Shown here piece by piece: positions 33,701 to 47,000 of a stretch of 64,000 nt of DNA. Under the pieces are notes generated by a model. It searched no databases. It had not been told where the DNA came from and saw only the letters and a program-made list of their open reading frames with translations. The position numbers and the translations under genes were made by a program. The stretch lies in NCBI RefSeq assembly GCF_040436345.1, contig NC_133223.1:13521613-13585612 (forward strand). Direction: 5' to 3'. Positions within the stretch are counted from its first letter, which is position 1; every line of letters starts with the position of its first letter. Source of the stretch: Pagrus major (lineage: Eukaryota; Chordata; Actinopteri; Spariformes; Sparidae).

Positions 33701-34690
33701 GTACTTGTATTTTTACACTGTGGTATTGAAATTTCACTGAAGTAAAAGATCTGAGCTCTTCCTCCACAATTGTAAAAATACAACAGAGTAAAAAAGTTAA
33801 GTATTTTCCTCCAAAGTATAGTGGATTAGAAGTAAAAAGGAGACGGCAATGGATGTACTCAAGTTCAGAGTAAGTAATCCACAATTTCACAAGGAGTAAA
33901 AGTACTCTTGTCTGAGAGTAATTGTCTTATCATATGGTTTTACTTCACATCTCTGCCTGGAGAAAAAACTCCAATCAGATTGTTAAAACATAGTGTGAGA
34001 TTTTCTTTAAAGGGCAACCGGTAACATCCACCACAAGGTGGCGTAGCCTGCACACCAGACTCAACCTGTGCTTTAACCAGCTCTGACTTTCCTGATACAG
34101 ACCTACAACTCTTTTCTCATTCTGTTTTTAACTTTATTTGCATTATTTCTATTCAGCTGGTTTTAATCCCTGCTTTTTATTATCATTATTATTATCAATA
34201 GTATCTTATTCCCCATCTTACTTTACATTGATTATGGCACTGTGTCCCTGTTTTTATGTCCATTCGATATCGTTTTTATACGAAGTACTTGGTGGTTATA
34301 ATCTTTTTGCTGCTTTGAGCTTATTTCTTGTACAAAAGGATATATTCAAATAAAGATGCTTTTTGCTATTTCATCTTCGTATATTGTTTTATCTGGAAAT
34401 GGGCTGTCACACTGAATACAGAATGAATCAGAGATGTCCAATGATGCTGTTAACACCTGTGTTGGCAGAATTCTGTTATTTTAATCTTTTGACATTGTAT
34501 CATATTGAATTTAAGAGGTAAACTGGTTTTTGATACCTCACGTTTTCATCTGCCCTGTGATGGCAGTAAATCCATTAACCTTTTCGGTGTGTTATTCATA
34601 ACCCACTTCAGATAAAACAAAGAAACTGTTTGGATTGCAAGTGAAAGTTGAAACTAGTGTCGCTCGGGAAACTGGTGTCACCGAAACTTA
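30721..34690. other. Intergenic DNA between inpp4a and slc9a2
   Basis: No coding exon recognised. It contains a repeat ending ttgcccagccctag (about 31640-31720), a (TTAA)n run (32597-32619), a fragment ending tttttgggtggactt (33480-33606) and a tacttttacttgta-type repeat (33635-33930). This is where divergent upstream regions of inpp4a (-) and slc9a2 (+) meet. Confidence 0.55.
33635..33930. repeat. Teleost ACTTAAGTA-type repeat
   Basis: Phrases gtactttcacttaagtaag, gaatgcaggacttttacttg, tttttacactgtggtattg and aagtaaaagatctgagctc match a very common fish repeat. The second half reads the same phrases on the opposite strand. The same family is split inside slc9a2 intron 10 (44655-46040). Confidence 0.6.
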
Positions 34691-34739
34691 AAGAGTGGCC
34701 CCTGAATGGGCCGCAGACACAGCTCCACGCCCCACCCTC

Positions 34740-34880
34740 CTCTTATCGGCTCCAGGTGAGAGCCAATCGGAGCGGCGCGCGGGGCCGCACCCAGCCTGTA
34801 TCGGAACTCGTGGACGCGCCGCAGGTAAACCACAGGTGTGTCGCCCCGCAGTTTGAAGGAGACCCAGCGGGAACACACAA
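34740..34880 (+). promoter_or_regulatory. Candidate slc9a2 promoter, GC-rich with CCAAT box
   Basis: A CpG-rich island-like stretch (gagcggcgcgcggggccgc) in otherwise A/T-rich DNA, with CCAAT at 34763-34767, about 0.3 kb upstream of the slc9a2 ATG. No clear TATA box. Start site not visible. Confidence 0.45.
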
Positions 34881-35081
34881 CTGTGAGCTGTGAAGAGAGT
34901 CCAATTAAGCTCAACACCGGTGGAGAAGAAGACGGAGGAGTGAGAACATGCGAGAACATTCATATTTTTAAGAGAAGAAGCTGAGTTTGACTTTTCCTCT
35001 TTTTCGCCTCAAGGTTGGATGGAGTGATTGATAATCACGTCAGATTGGATTACCGTGTGTGGGCTGTGGTTTTTGTGCGAG

Positions 35082-38000
35082 ATGGATTTACACTTTTTTA
35101 GACGAGCAGGAGTGTTACTCCTTGTTTTCACTTTGTTAAGGCTTCTGCATGGCTCCAGAGGAGAGGTCCCATCCAGACCAACCGCCGGGGTCACGATTTT
35201 GCCCCCGATTAAGCCCGATGACGGCCCCCAGGCCTTTCCAGATGCGGAAAAGGCGAATTTACCAGTGTTTACAATGGATTACCCAAGAATACAGATCCCA
35301 TTCGAAATCACTCTTTGGGTGCTGCTGGCTTCATTCGCAAAGATTGGTGAGTAACAGTAACAAATGCCCAAGTTGTCAATAAGAGGTGTGGATGCAGGTG
35401 AGTGCTTCTTTCTTCTTTCTCAACTAAACTCTCCTTCCTCAGGTTTCCATGTGTACCACAAGATCACCATCTGGGTGCCAGAGTCGTGCCTTCTCATCAG
35501 CATTGGTCTGATTGTGGGTGGCATCATGTTCTCTGTCCATGAGGAGCCTCCTGCTGTGCTCTCCAGCAATGTCTTCTTCCTCTACATGCTGCCCCCCATC
35601 GTCCTGGACTCTGGCTACTTCATGCCCACCAGGCCTTTCTTTGAGAACATCGGCACGGTCAGTTTCCTCAACAAGATACACCTTCTTGATCTCATGTAAG
35701 GACATTAATTTGAACTTTCCTGTCTGTGTCTGCAGGTGTTGTGGTTTGCAGTGGTGGGGACTCTGTGGAACAGCATCGGCATCGGCATGTCTCTGTTTGC
35801 CATATGCCAGATCGAGGCGTTTGGTGTGCAGGACATCAACCTGCAGGAGAACCTGCTGTTTGCCACCATCATCTCAGCTGTGGACCCTGTGGCCGTGCTG
35901 AGCGTGTTCGAGGACGTGTCTGTGAACGAGCAGCTCTACATCGTGGTGTTTGGGGAATGCCTCTTCAATGATGCTGTCACTGTGGTGAGTAGCCTGAGAT
36001 AGAGACTATAAGAGTGTGTTTGATTTTGTGGGATTTGTAGGCATTAGTTGCACTTAAACTAGAGCTGAGACTTGCTGCAACATGCTGGCCTGCTTTGGAT
36101 GCCTCAGGGCTGCTGCTTGTTATGAAAACATGCCGAGCGAGGTGCCATCACTAGTGGCATCGTTTGGGGCAATGGGGTGTATTTCAGTAACCAAATACAC
36201 CTTTTGTCAGTTTAGTTTAGCACAAAATAAGGATACACACACATTCAATAAATAAGACAGTAGTCACAGTGCAGGACAGGAAAGAAGCCTAAAAAGCCTT
36301 ACTCAGCGTCCTCCCTCTATTCAAACAAATAGAAAAATGATGTTGTTGTTCATCAAAAACAAAATAAGCAACACATTGCTTGAATAATGAACACAAAGCA
36401 CAAGCAAACACTGTGAAAACTAAAATAAGTAGATACGTTCAGCCAACATAAGCATTTTACGCTGGTTTAAAAGTGCACTATGTAGTTTTGGGGAAGAGAT
36501 TTTAATCAGAAGATAAAGATCTCCATTGACTGATTTGTTTTTTTTTAAGCTGAATAAACCAACTGACCTTAAAGGACAACTCAGCTTCATACTGTTTTAC
36601 TTTGTTTATATTTGGCGGACCCTGCCACCTTTCCAGCTTCAAACAGTGTTCTGGGGACCTTATTTTCCTCTGAGAACAGCTTGTTTATTCAGTTATGGAA
36701 AAATTAAACATTTCTCAGTTTGTATTATTACCTCATTAATATTGTAAATATTAAAATTCTGTGTTCGAATTTCTTCAAAACTACATAGTGCACCTTTAAA
36801 GATGAAATAGGGTGGGGTGATATGGGCTTAAAATAGTATGACAATATTTTAGGCTATATTGAAATCTTCTCAAAAGCACTTCATAAATGCTTGGACTGGG
36901 CAACAAAATCAAGTTTCACAATATTTTTACAGTTTTGTTGGGCGGCTCTCGTACCAGGATAACGATTATAAAATCAGTTTATTGCCCAGCCCTATTTTCA
37001 CTCATTAAACACAAAATAAAACAAACAATACATAGTGTAAACGATATATATACAAAAAACCCACAAGCAAACAAACAATAGGAAAAAAAAAGAAAGAAAG
37101 AAAATGCAAAGAAAAACAAACAAACCTAGAGTTAGTAGATATGTACAACCAACAGAAAGATTTTATTGTATGGTTCAAGATAAAATGAAAAAATATTTGA
37201 ACTTTAATCTAAATGCTGTCACAGATAACGATTTCAGTAAAATATTTAATAAATTTCATTATTGTGGGACTTTTTGAATTTGACAAAAAAAACAACCCAA
37301 ACAAACCATGTCCAGATGTGCTACAATAAGGTGGAAATCATTCTTTAGCCTTGTTGAATATGAGCGGATATCTGATGATAAAATCAAAAGAATATGAAAA
37401 GTATCTGGAAGATCTTGCTTGCAATAAACATAAACAAGCATGTTTAAAAGACATGGGCAACAGTGAGTATATCCTAAAAACAGATGGATGGATCTTGTCT
37501 GTTCAAATGTGAAATCATTCTCAAATTACATGTAATTCAGGGAGATAATATTGATAAGTAGCCACCCCTACAGTGCTGCAGTAGCTGACATAGGGACAAA
37601 TGAGACTATAATAGAGTTAAATGAGAAGAAGAAGGTAAAAGGGTTATTAAAGGTTTATTTATTTGTCTAAGCTTGTAAAACGAAACTGAGTTTGAGTTAT
37701 GTTACGTAAGAGAAAAAAAAACAGAATAAACTGTTTTATACAGTTGGGTGCAGAGGATGAGGAGAGAAACTGCTCAATAGTCTCGTGGTATGGCAGCGGA
37801 TACTTCTGTATCTTTTGCCAGAACGAAAAAAATGTCAAGTTTCATTTTTATTTGTCATTCTACAACAAACTGAAAGTTGCATACCCTTTATGTTACACAA
37901 GACAAAACATTTTTAAGATGTAGTATGAGGAGTCTCACAGCCTGAGGAAAGAAGCTGCTCCGTAGTCTGTCTCTTGCTAGACGGCAGCAGGGTGAACAGA

Positions 38001-41000
38001 CTGTAGTTTTAATATACCAAGGTACACTCAAAGACAAAGACCAACAAAACTATAAAGCAAATGAAAAATATCTACTGCCCAGGTTATTTTATACAGACCT
38101 GAGGGCAGCGTTTTGCTCTACACATCAGAATCACACATATATTTAATTATGGAGCCTCTTCTAACTCCACCTACCAGTCAAGGCCCAGTTTGGTCCCTTT
38201 TAATTTCAAGACTGCTATTATATGAAATAGAAGATCGAGTTTCATGTGTCCGAAGCTTTTCTATTCTCTCTCTAAAGGCTCAGCTCAGGTTTCTCCAGAT
38301 ACTGAACTATTTTGTTCACTCTCTTCTGGGTTAGTGTGCATGTATGAGAACATAATGCGTGGGAGGCAACGGCTGTGATCTGGCAAGATGGCCAAAGAGA
38401 GATGTGACTCAAAAACGGAAGTGAAGGAATGTTTTTAAAGACACATAAAACAGATGTGTCCTCAGACCTGAGCACTATACTTTTTGAAAGCTTGTTTACT
38501 TAGATGTCGCCGAACCAGTTTGTGAGGTCACTTTTGCATTCGGCTGTATGGGAGGAGTTAACACACTCACAGGATTGTTTGAAATTTGACAGAAGCGAGC
38601 TCTACTCAAATTTCCCCCCTCGCCCTCTTTTTATTGTGCTTAAACACACCTTCCTACTTAACCCACCTACCTACATTAAGTTGTCCTTACCTTTGGTGTG
38701 GCGAGCCTTTTGTTTAGTACACAGTAGCAGAGCTGGAAAGTGCAGACAAACATTTACTCAGGAGACTGGGTAAGCCCAGGCGTGGTCTGTACAGAGAGCC
38801 TCGTGTTGCAGATTTCATCAAACACGATATAATATTTGCAAAAAAGTGCAAGTGCTTCTGATGAGCACTACATTCACTAATTGGCTGAGTAACAGTGCCA
38901 GGTTATCATCTGTATCCTCGATATGCAAATTTCAAACAGGGAACTGGTGTTGTCTTACTCTGCACGCAGATCTGCTTTCGATAAATGTTAATAAAAAAAT
39001 GGTCCAATCAGTTCCTGGTTGGCTTGTTTCTGATCTTTCAGAGGCTTGTTAACCCTGGTGTTTGACCAGCTTTCAGGTTCTGTGTTTATCTCATAAACAA
39101 CCAATCCAAAACCAACAATGGATTTATCCCACTAACAGGTGTTGTCTGTGTAACCAGCACCTGACATAGTGCATTCTGCTGTGCCGTAGAGTTTCACTGA
39201 GTGACTTCAATGAGACACAGTGCGCATTGGATGCATTTGATGCATTTGGCAGCTGCCTCTCTCTGTCCGTAGTCACCACTCTGTGGCATCAATAATTATT
39301 AGGACAAGTGGTCCACAGCAAAAGGTGAAATAGAGAACTTTTATCAAAGTTTTTGAAAGTTGAAACAACAATGAAAGATATAGCGTTGGCCACTTTGATT
39401 GTAATTTATAGTGATTGCAGTTTGGTCATTGATTGACAATGAGAATAAAAAAGTTTTAAACTGGGGGGTCGGAGGTGTAATGTCCATCCTTTGTGGGGAT
39501 CCTTAACCTGAAAAAGTTTGGGAATACTCAGTTAAATCTATAATAATATATCAAAATTGTTATGTTATTCATAAATGCAGTGCTTGTTGGGTCAAATTAA
39601 TAAAGAACATAACAGAAAATGGAAATACTTAAGTAATGTAAATTGTACTTGGCTATATTCCATCACTGGTTGTTACATTTTTTAATTTTTAAGTATTTAT
39701 ATGTATGAAGGACTTTTTTTAACACTGTTCCTGTGGGAAACTTGATCCTGCATAGTAGCAATTTGCTAGTAAACATTAAGACTCTTTCCAAATGAGATAC
39801 CACAACTTTCCTGCCAGTAAACTGTGACTGAGCGATTGTCTCTGAGCACCATAAAGTTCCACCTACTCTCCATCTAAAAGCTTCTCTCTTTCTCTCACAC
39901 CTTTAATGGATTTTCGCAGAGGAAAGATTGAAGGAAAACGTTGCCCTTGTTCATTGTCAGAGTCAAAGGCAGAACAGAAAGTTGCTCTGGTAAAAGCTCC
40001 TTCTCTGTGAGTCACTCAGTGTGCTTGTTGAAATGAGATTATCAAATTGCAAACAGTGCCGAGTAAATATTTCAATAAATCACTGTTATCTGCAACTGTG
40101 TCATTAGAGGCCGCAGCCCCTGACACCACCCATGACCTCTCACACTGGTGTGTGTGTGCACATGCATGCGTACAAAGCTGCACTGTGTGTCTGCATGTGT
40201 TAACATGTGCGCAATGTTTTTAGGTGCTGTACAACATGTTCAACTTTGTGGCGGAGATGCCGGTAGTGGAGCCGGTGGATGTGTTCCTGGGGGTTGCGAG
40301 GTTCTTCGTGGTCGGGCTCGGTGGGATGGGTTTCGGCATCCTGTTCGGCTTCGTGGCCGCCTTCACCACGAGATTCACCTCCAAGGTCCGAGAAATCGAG
40401 CCGCTCTTCATATTCATGTACAGCTACCTGGCCTATCTGGTGGCCGAGCTCTTCGCCATCTCGTCCATCATGGCGTGAGTAGATTTTAACATTTTTCCAG
40501 GTACAGTTTCAACGCTGAAAGAACACATGAGAAAGACGGCTGTTCTTTATGTTTTTCTGCAGCATCGTGACCTGCGCCCTCACCATGAAGTACTACGTGG
40601 AGGAAAATGTTTCCCAGCGTTCCTGCACAACCATCCGCCATGTGGTCAAGATGCTCGGCTCCATCTCCGAGACCCTCATCTTCTTCTTCCTGGGAGTGGT
40701 CACCATAACAACAGAGCACGAGTGGAACTGGGGCTACATCCTGTTCACACTGCTGTTTGCTTTTATATGGAGAGGTCTGGGTAAGGAGAGGGCAGGGGGT
40801 ATCTGGGTCGTGGTGGAGGTCAGGTTTTGTTTGAGTCGGCTTCTGTTGGTTTTGTTGAAGGATTAAAGGTGCCTTGTGGAGTTTTTGACCACTAGTGCCA
40901 TTTTTACAACAAAATGTGCGTGTATATGCAGGTTTTCAAACATAAGTTATGAGTGAACGGTAGAATTTTGCATCATAACACCAAAACATTGAGCTGTAAC

Positions 41001-44000
41001 ATGCTCCAAAGCTTGTAACTGAAATCATCTGTGGGTTCACGACTACAAGCAACTCTTTCACGATACGCATTGACACTTAAAAAATATTTAATGCAGTTTT
41101 AAACTTAACTAAAACATGATGACATTTTTCTACCCTGCCTTTCCAGGTGTCTTGGTGCTGACTCAGATCATTAACCCTTTCCGCACCATCCCATTCAACA
41201 TGAAAGATCAGTTTGGTCTGGCCTATGGCGGCCTGCGAGGTGCAATTTCATTCGCCCTGGCCTTCACTCTTCCTGATAACATTGGCCGCAAGCAGCTCTT
41301 CGTCACTGCCACCATTGCTATCATCCTCTTCACTGTCTTTCTTCAGGTAAGAGAGTGTCCGCATGGTTACATTCAACACATTGTACACAGCTGTTTGATG
41401 TGAATCACTTGTCATTCTAGCTCATATTAGTGTGATACACAGTATATATGAGTGTTTTTGAAGTCGCTATAAGAGAGAAACAGACAAGTTTAATCTTTAT
41501 ATATGGATGATGCCCATTCTTGTCATGTTATTTTTCTGGTTCTGCAGAATTTCTGATCTCTCTGCCTCATCTCTCCACAGGGCATCAGCATTCGACCTTT
41601 GATTGAGTTCATCAACGTCCGCAGAACAAACCGCAATCTTGACACCATTAACGTAGAGGTTCACTGCAGGGTAAGCTGCTAATTGAAATTGTTGTAAATG
41701 TGGCTGACAGTGTGGTTTATGCATACATTTCTAAACTGGTCTCCCTTTGCTCTCAGCTCATGGAGCACACCATAGCTGGCATAGAGGACCTCTGTGGACA
41801 GTGGAGCCACTTCTACTGGAAGGACAAGTAAGAGTCTGCTTATCAAACAAAACACTTTTACTTTATACTCATGCACAGTCATGATCTGCAAAATGTCGCA
41901 TGGCTGACTCCATTTTAAAGTAGTCACTAGCTCATGTTGTTAAGTTTAAGGAGAAAGAATCTGCAGTGAAACTGGAGGATTGATGTCAGTTTTAGTTTAC
42001 CTGCTCTCAGTTTCTCTCTTTGTGGTTTTGTTTGACAATGCTATTGTTCGCTCTGGGACTGTGTGGGAATGTTGACAGCCAGTTAGACACTGGAGTCGTG
42101 TTCAGCTTCCGGCATCAGCAGTTTACTTCATTCCTCTTAGCCTTGTATGTTAATGTACATACTTTCATTAAATTAATGTGTTATGTTACACATTTTGTGT
42201 TTTGAAACACCTGCTGAGACTATCTATCTAAAAACAACTCTTCTTTTTCCTCCCTCTGTGATTAGTTTACTTAAAATCTAAAGATTTCTTCACCTTTTTT
42301 GTGAAAAACCCAACTTAGGTTGTAACACTGCGTAGAGGATATGGACAGTTTCTGATGCATTTTTTGAGTTTTGTTAATGTGCACCATATATGGTCAAATA
42401 TGGACTATATATATCACAAGGACATATTTTGTACTTAGATACCAGATACATTTTGTTTTTCGCATGTATGTGTCCAAATATGACCTTATTTCATTTCTGA
42501 AAATATCTGAACGTGATATTTTTCTAGAAAACAAATTGTAGTAATAGTATAAATGTCTACAGTATCTGGGATGACATGAACTCCAGATTCTAGTGGTTTG
42601 AAAATGATCAATTTCTGGCAGTTTGGTTTCCTCCGAACATGAAATCTGTGTCTCCCACAATCAGAGAGTATTACTATGGATATCATCATATTTAGATCAT
42701 ATCTTGTGATATTTAGCCAATAATATTCTTGGTATGCAGTTGTTATAAACCTACAATATGTCATAAGCCCAGTGATATATAATAGTCAGTGTTTACTTAA
42801 TATTAAGTCATGTAAACGGATCTATATATCTCTGTTATATAATTTACATTTTATGTATTCTGGTAAGAATCAATGGTACTTTATAGAACTACATTTTTAA
42901 AGCAGCTTCCTCTATAATCCAAAACATGTTGTATAGAATATGATGTTTAATACACCGTTATGTTACTGACATACATACAGTATAAAAAAACGTAGTATTG
43001 TACACAATCTGCATCATAGTGTCCATACTCAAGTACAATATTAACACTTTGAGCAGATCAAATACTTACATACAAAGCTTAAATATTGTACATGTTTATT
43101 TATGTATGTATTTTGATTTCTATCGAGGGCTGACACACTTTCCTCCTCTAACCTCTGTTTTTACTTGTCTCTTCACGACTTTTTTTCTCTCCAGTGTTCT
43201 TTCTCTTCCTCATGTTGACACATTCCTCATGCTTGTCTTGTCAGACGGGTTCCTCAAGTCTCAGAATGCAGATTTTTAACAAGTCAAAACAAGCTGTGCG
43301 CTCGACTGCACAGAGACACACAGAGCCGTTAGAAATTGTTAAGACAGTGACATAATTGTTTTGGCTTTGTACCAAGGTACACTGCATTTACAATGGAGCA
43401 ATGACTGACTGTGAAAGAAAAGTCTACTCTGTAATGAAATTTCTACAAAATACAATCAGACTAATTCATCCTGTGCAGAGAAACTGAAGTGTCACAGCAG
43501 CAGAACTAGATGAACTGATATATATTATGGATAAGTAACTTTTAAAAACAAGAATACTATATAACCTTCTACTATACACAAAACCAAGTATATAAGCTAA
43601 AATAAAATGTGATATGTGCTATATGTGCCAACATAAATAGCAACTTAACTTAGGACACAAGGAAGATACATTTAAATTAAATGCAAAAATTGCACCTGAA
43701 CAAATTGATGATGATTTTTAACTCGTCCATTTAGTTTCTGTCCTATAAAGTTAGTGGTTGTCCTCTAAAAAGGGCTAGAATTCTTACACCCTTCCTCAGA
43801 TTTGCAACTCTCAAACTAAAGTTGCAGGTCTGTAATCTATGTTTTTCTTATTGTCAACAAATCCCATGAAAACACAAAAATCTACTGACTTAACCCCATC
43901 AACAAGAATTGTTTGTGTAGCCAAAGCCTGATATAATTAACTCCATTGTTGTCCAAACTATTAAAAACACATCAGTGAGCCACACCGCTGCACTCGCTGA

Positions 44001-47000
44001 CATGTTCTTTATTAAGAACACGTTGTTGGTTTGAATCTTTTCAGAGCGTCTGTTGACAATAAGAATAATATATAATAACGCCAACCTTATTATCTAGCTG
44101 TCATTGTGTCCCTGTTATGATATTTTTCTTCCTGCACTGTACATGGCTGGATATTTTGCACACAAACTGATTCTTGTAATCCCATTACTTCTCTCCACGT
44201 CAGATTTATGAAGTTCAACAATCGAATCCTGCGGAGGATCCTGATCCGAGACAGCCGGGCAGAGTCTAGCATCGTGGCGCTGTACAAGAAGCTGGAGCTG
44301 CAGAATGCCATGGAGATCCTGGACACAGTGTCCGGAGACATCAGTGCTGCTCCATCCATCGTCTCTCTCTAGTATGAAACCTTCATTTCAGTCTCTGTGT
44401 TTTACTGTCACACCACCTCCTTATTGTCTGTTCAGATCAACGCTGTAGAGAAAATGATGTTTTCTGTAAATATCTGTTTTTGTCTGTCTTTTAGTGAGGA
44501 AAAGAAAAGCGCTGCTAAACCAAAGAAGAAGTTCAAGGCTGCTGACCTGAAGAACATGCATGACATCCTGTCCAAGAACATGTATAATATCAGGCAACGG
44601 GTGAGATACACCACTCTGTCAGCAGCTGCGTGCACACCACTCTGCTACATTTTTATTTTTACCAGGCAGTTTTTGATACTAAGTACTTATATTCAGGTTC
44701 CAATTGTCAGTACAGTATTGAGGTATTTGTACTCAACCTGACTCCATTTTATGGCTACTTTATACTTCTAATCTTCTACTCCATACATCAGACAGGTTGA
44801 AGTAGTAGTTACTTTTCAGATGATTATTTTTTATTAAAATACATAATATAAACTTATTAGATACAGTACATTGTAATTTTTTAGACCAGTGGGTTCCCTG
44901 ACAGCTTTGGGCCCATTGTCAGATTTCACCTCTATACTTCGCACATTGTTTCATTTCAGCTGTTTAAGTCTTAAAGAGGTCAAAATATCCAATATTTCAC
45001 AAAAATCGAAAGAATTAGAGAAAAATCGAAATAATTACCACAAATTTGTGCAGAAACTTAATTTGTCCCTCATCAATCATACCACCACCCATCAGATTTA
45101 TCGGTAGTACTTAAGGTAATTAAGGTCTTTCTAATACGCATTAGTTAACAGGTAATAAGGCTCTTATAGACCGTATAACATGCATATAACAAGTGTTAGA
45201 TTGTTGGCCTGGTAGCTGCAAAAAGCATAGTTAACTGTTAAAGTGCATAATCAAGCCTTTTATTAATATTCTTAAGCTGTCTATAAAAGATTAACAAGTT
45301 TCTTCTAAGTGCTTATGAATGTTATAATCTAACAATAAACATGTTTATGATGTCATTAATAACACTTATATAGTATTGATAAGGTTTATCATTGATATCA
45401 TCCTGGTAGTCATCATAATATGTTGAAGCCCTTAAAATGTCATTAAAACACACTTGGAATAACTTAAGCTTAGATTTTTGTCAAGAAAAATAATTTTTTT
45501 TATTGCATGACTGATAGGACGCACGTCACATTTTCCTGAACATCCTTTTAACAAACAACTGTTCGGCAAACAAAGCTGGATAGTGATCAAGGAGATGGCA
45601 GTGAAAATTCAAGGTGTTGATCAGCGGACCAGACACCTCCCCCCGGCAGGTTCTGTAGGTGGGAACCTCATCTCCCTGTTGTTCTTTGTCGCCAGACAGC
45701 TTTTTCACGACCTACAATAAAATCTTATATTGACCCATCTCTAATTACCCATTAATCTTGTGATCCTTTTGAGGGGGCACAAATCCTAAAGTAAGAACCA
45801 CCGGACTAAACTATATATAATGAAGTTAAAACTATCTCCACCTCGACTGCTACAGCAGTACTGTAAATACTGCTCACACACTGATGCATCAGTATTAACA
45901 ATCTAATAATGTCAAACACAAAATCATCACGGGCCATTTCTGCAGATACTTTAAGTACATTTTAATGATAATACATATGCATGTTTACTTAAATAGTACT
46001 AATGCAGGACTTTTACGTATTATAGTGTATTTATTGTTGTGCTGGTCTCCAAATGCTTCCAGTCTTCATGCATTTGCGTTTTGCTGTTGTTTTAGTAAGC
46101 TTCCAGCTGCTTACAGCACATACAGTGGTGTGAAATCTGAACTCTTGTTTGTCTTGAATGGATCAAAAACAGTTGACCAAGCTGAAAATGTTCCAACTAC
46201 TAAAATGAAGCCACATGCTTTTCTTTTAACAAATACACTAGTTGTGATTTCCCCTTTGTCTTTTTATATTTAAAGGCAGCAGCGGCTTGAAAAGACGAGA
46301 GCACAGCATCAAATTCTTTTACTTAAAATCATGTGAGCTGAGGCATATTTGTCTGTAATTGGCTGGAAGTTGAACAGTTGCCATTTTCATCCCTGAAACT
46401 GGAAAGATTGTTTTCTGTGACGCCTTGCTCAAACACAACGATGTGATGACTCCGAGCACTGAAACCGGGAGCTGTTTTGCATGGCCACAGACTGCGGTTG
46501 GCAGTACTTTTCCATTAGTGACATGACATCACCCTTTTAGAAAGCGCACGGAGACGCTTTGATGTTCAGACAAATAGGGAGCATGTGCTTCTGTTCTTGG
46601 GTAGACAAATTGTCTGATTATCTTGAAAGGTCCCTCTCTTCAGGTCTCTCACCCCTCTGCTCTGCACATGTAACAGTTCTGTCTCTGTCGCCTTCTGTCT
46701 GGTGTTGTGTTGTTTTTCTGACATCCTGAGCACTTAATTCAGGAAAATAGTCACATATTCCCTCTTAAAACTCCTATCACGTTAGAGTTGTTGAATTTAA
46801 TCAGTGTTTACTCGTGTTTTTATTTATTTGTATCAGACGGGAATGCAAATTTCACTTTGAACAAAAGAGAATTAAATTAGTTCCTGTTCTCTTAGCCTGT
46901 TGACCTCTTGTGAAATAGAGAAGAGCATTTTTGTTTTCACAATGACAATGACAACCTTTACAGCGTTTGAAAGGCAGTTATGTTTGTTCGAACTATTAGC

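Larger units (their letters stand above)
35985..40223. other. slc9a2 intron 3 (4.2 kb), repeat-rich
   Basis: Largest intron of the gene. It holds a MITE (36466-36800), a gggtgatat..gcccagcccta-type repeat (36815-36995), a related pair of segments near 36420-36460 and 37120-37160, and a fish repeat with gagtctcacagcctgaggaaagaag phrases (37730-38030). No coding exon seen. Confidence 0.6.
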
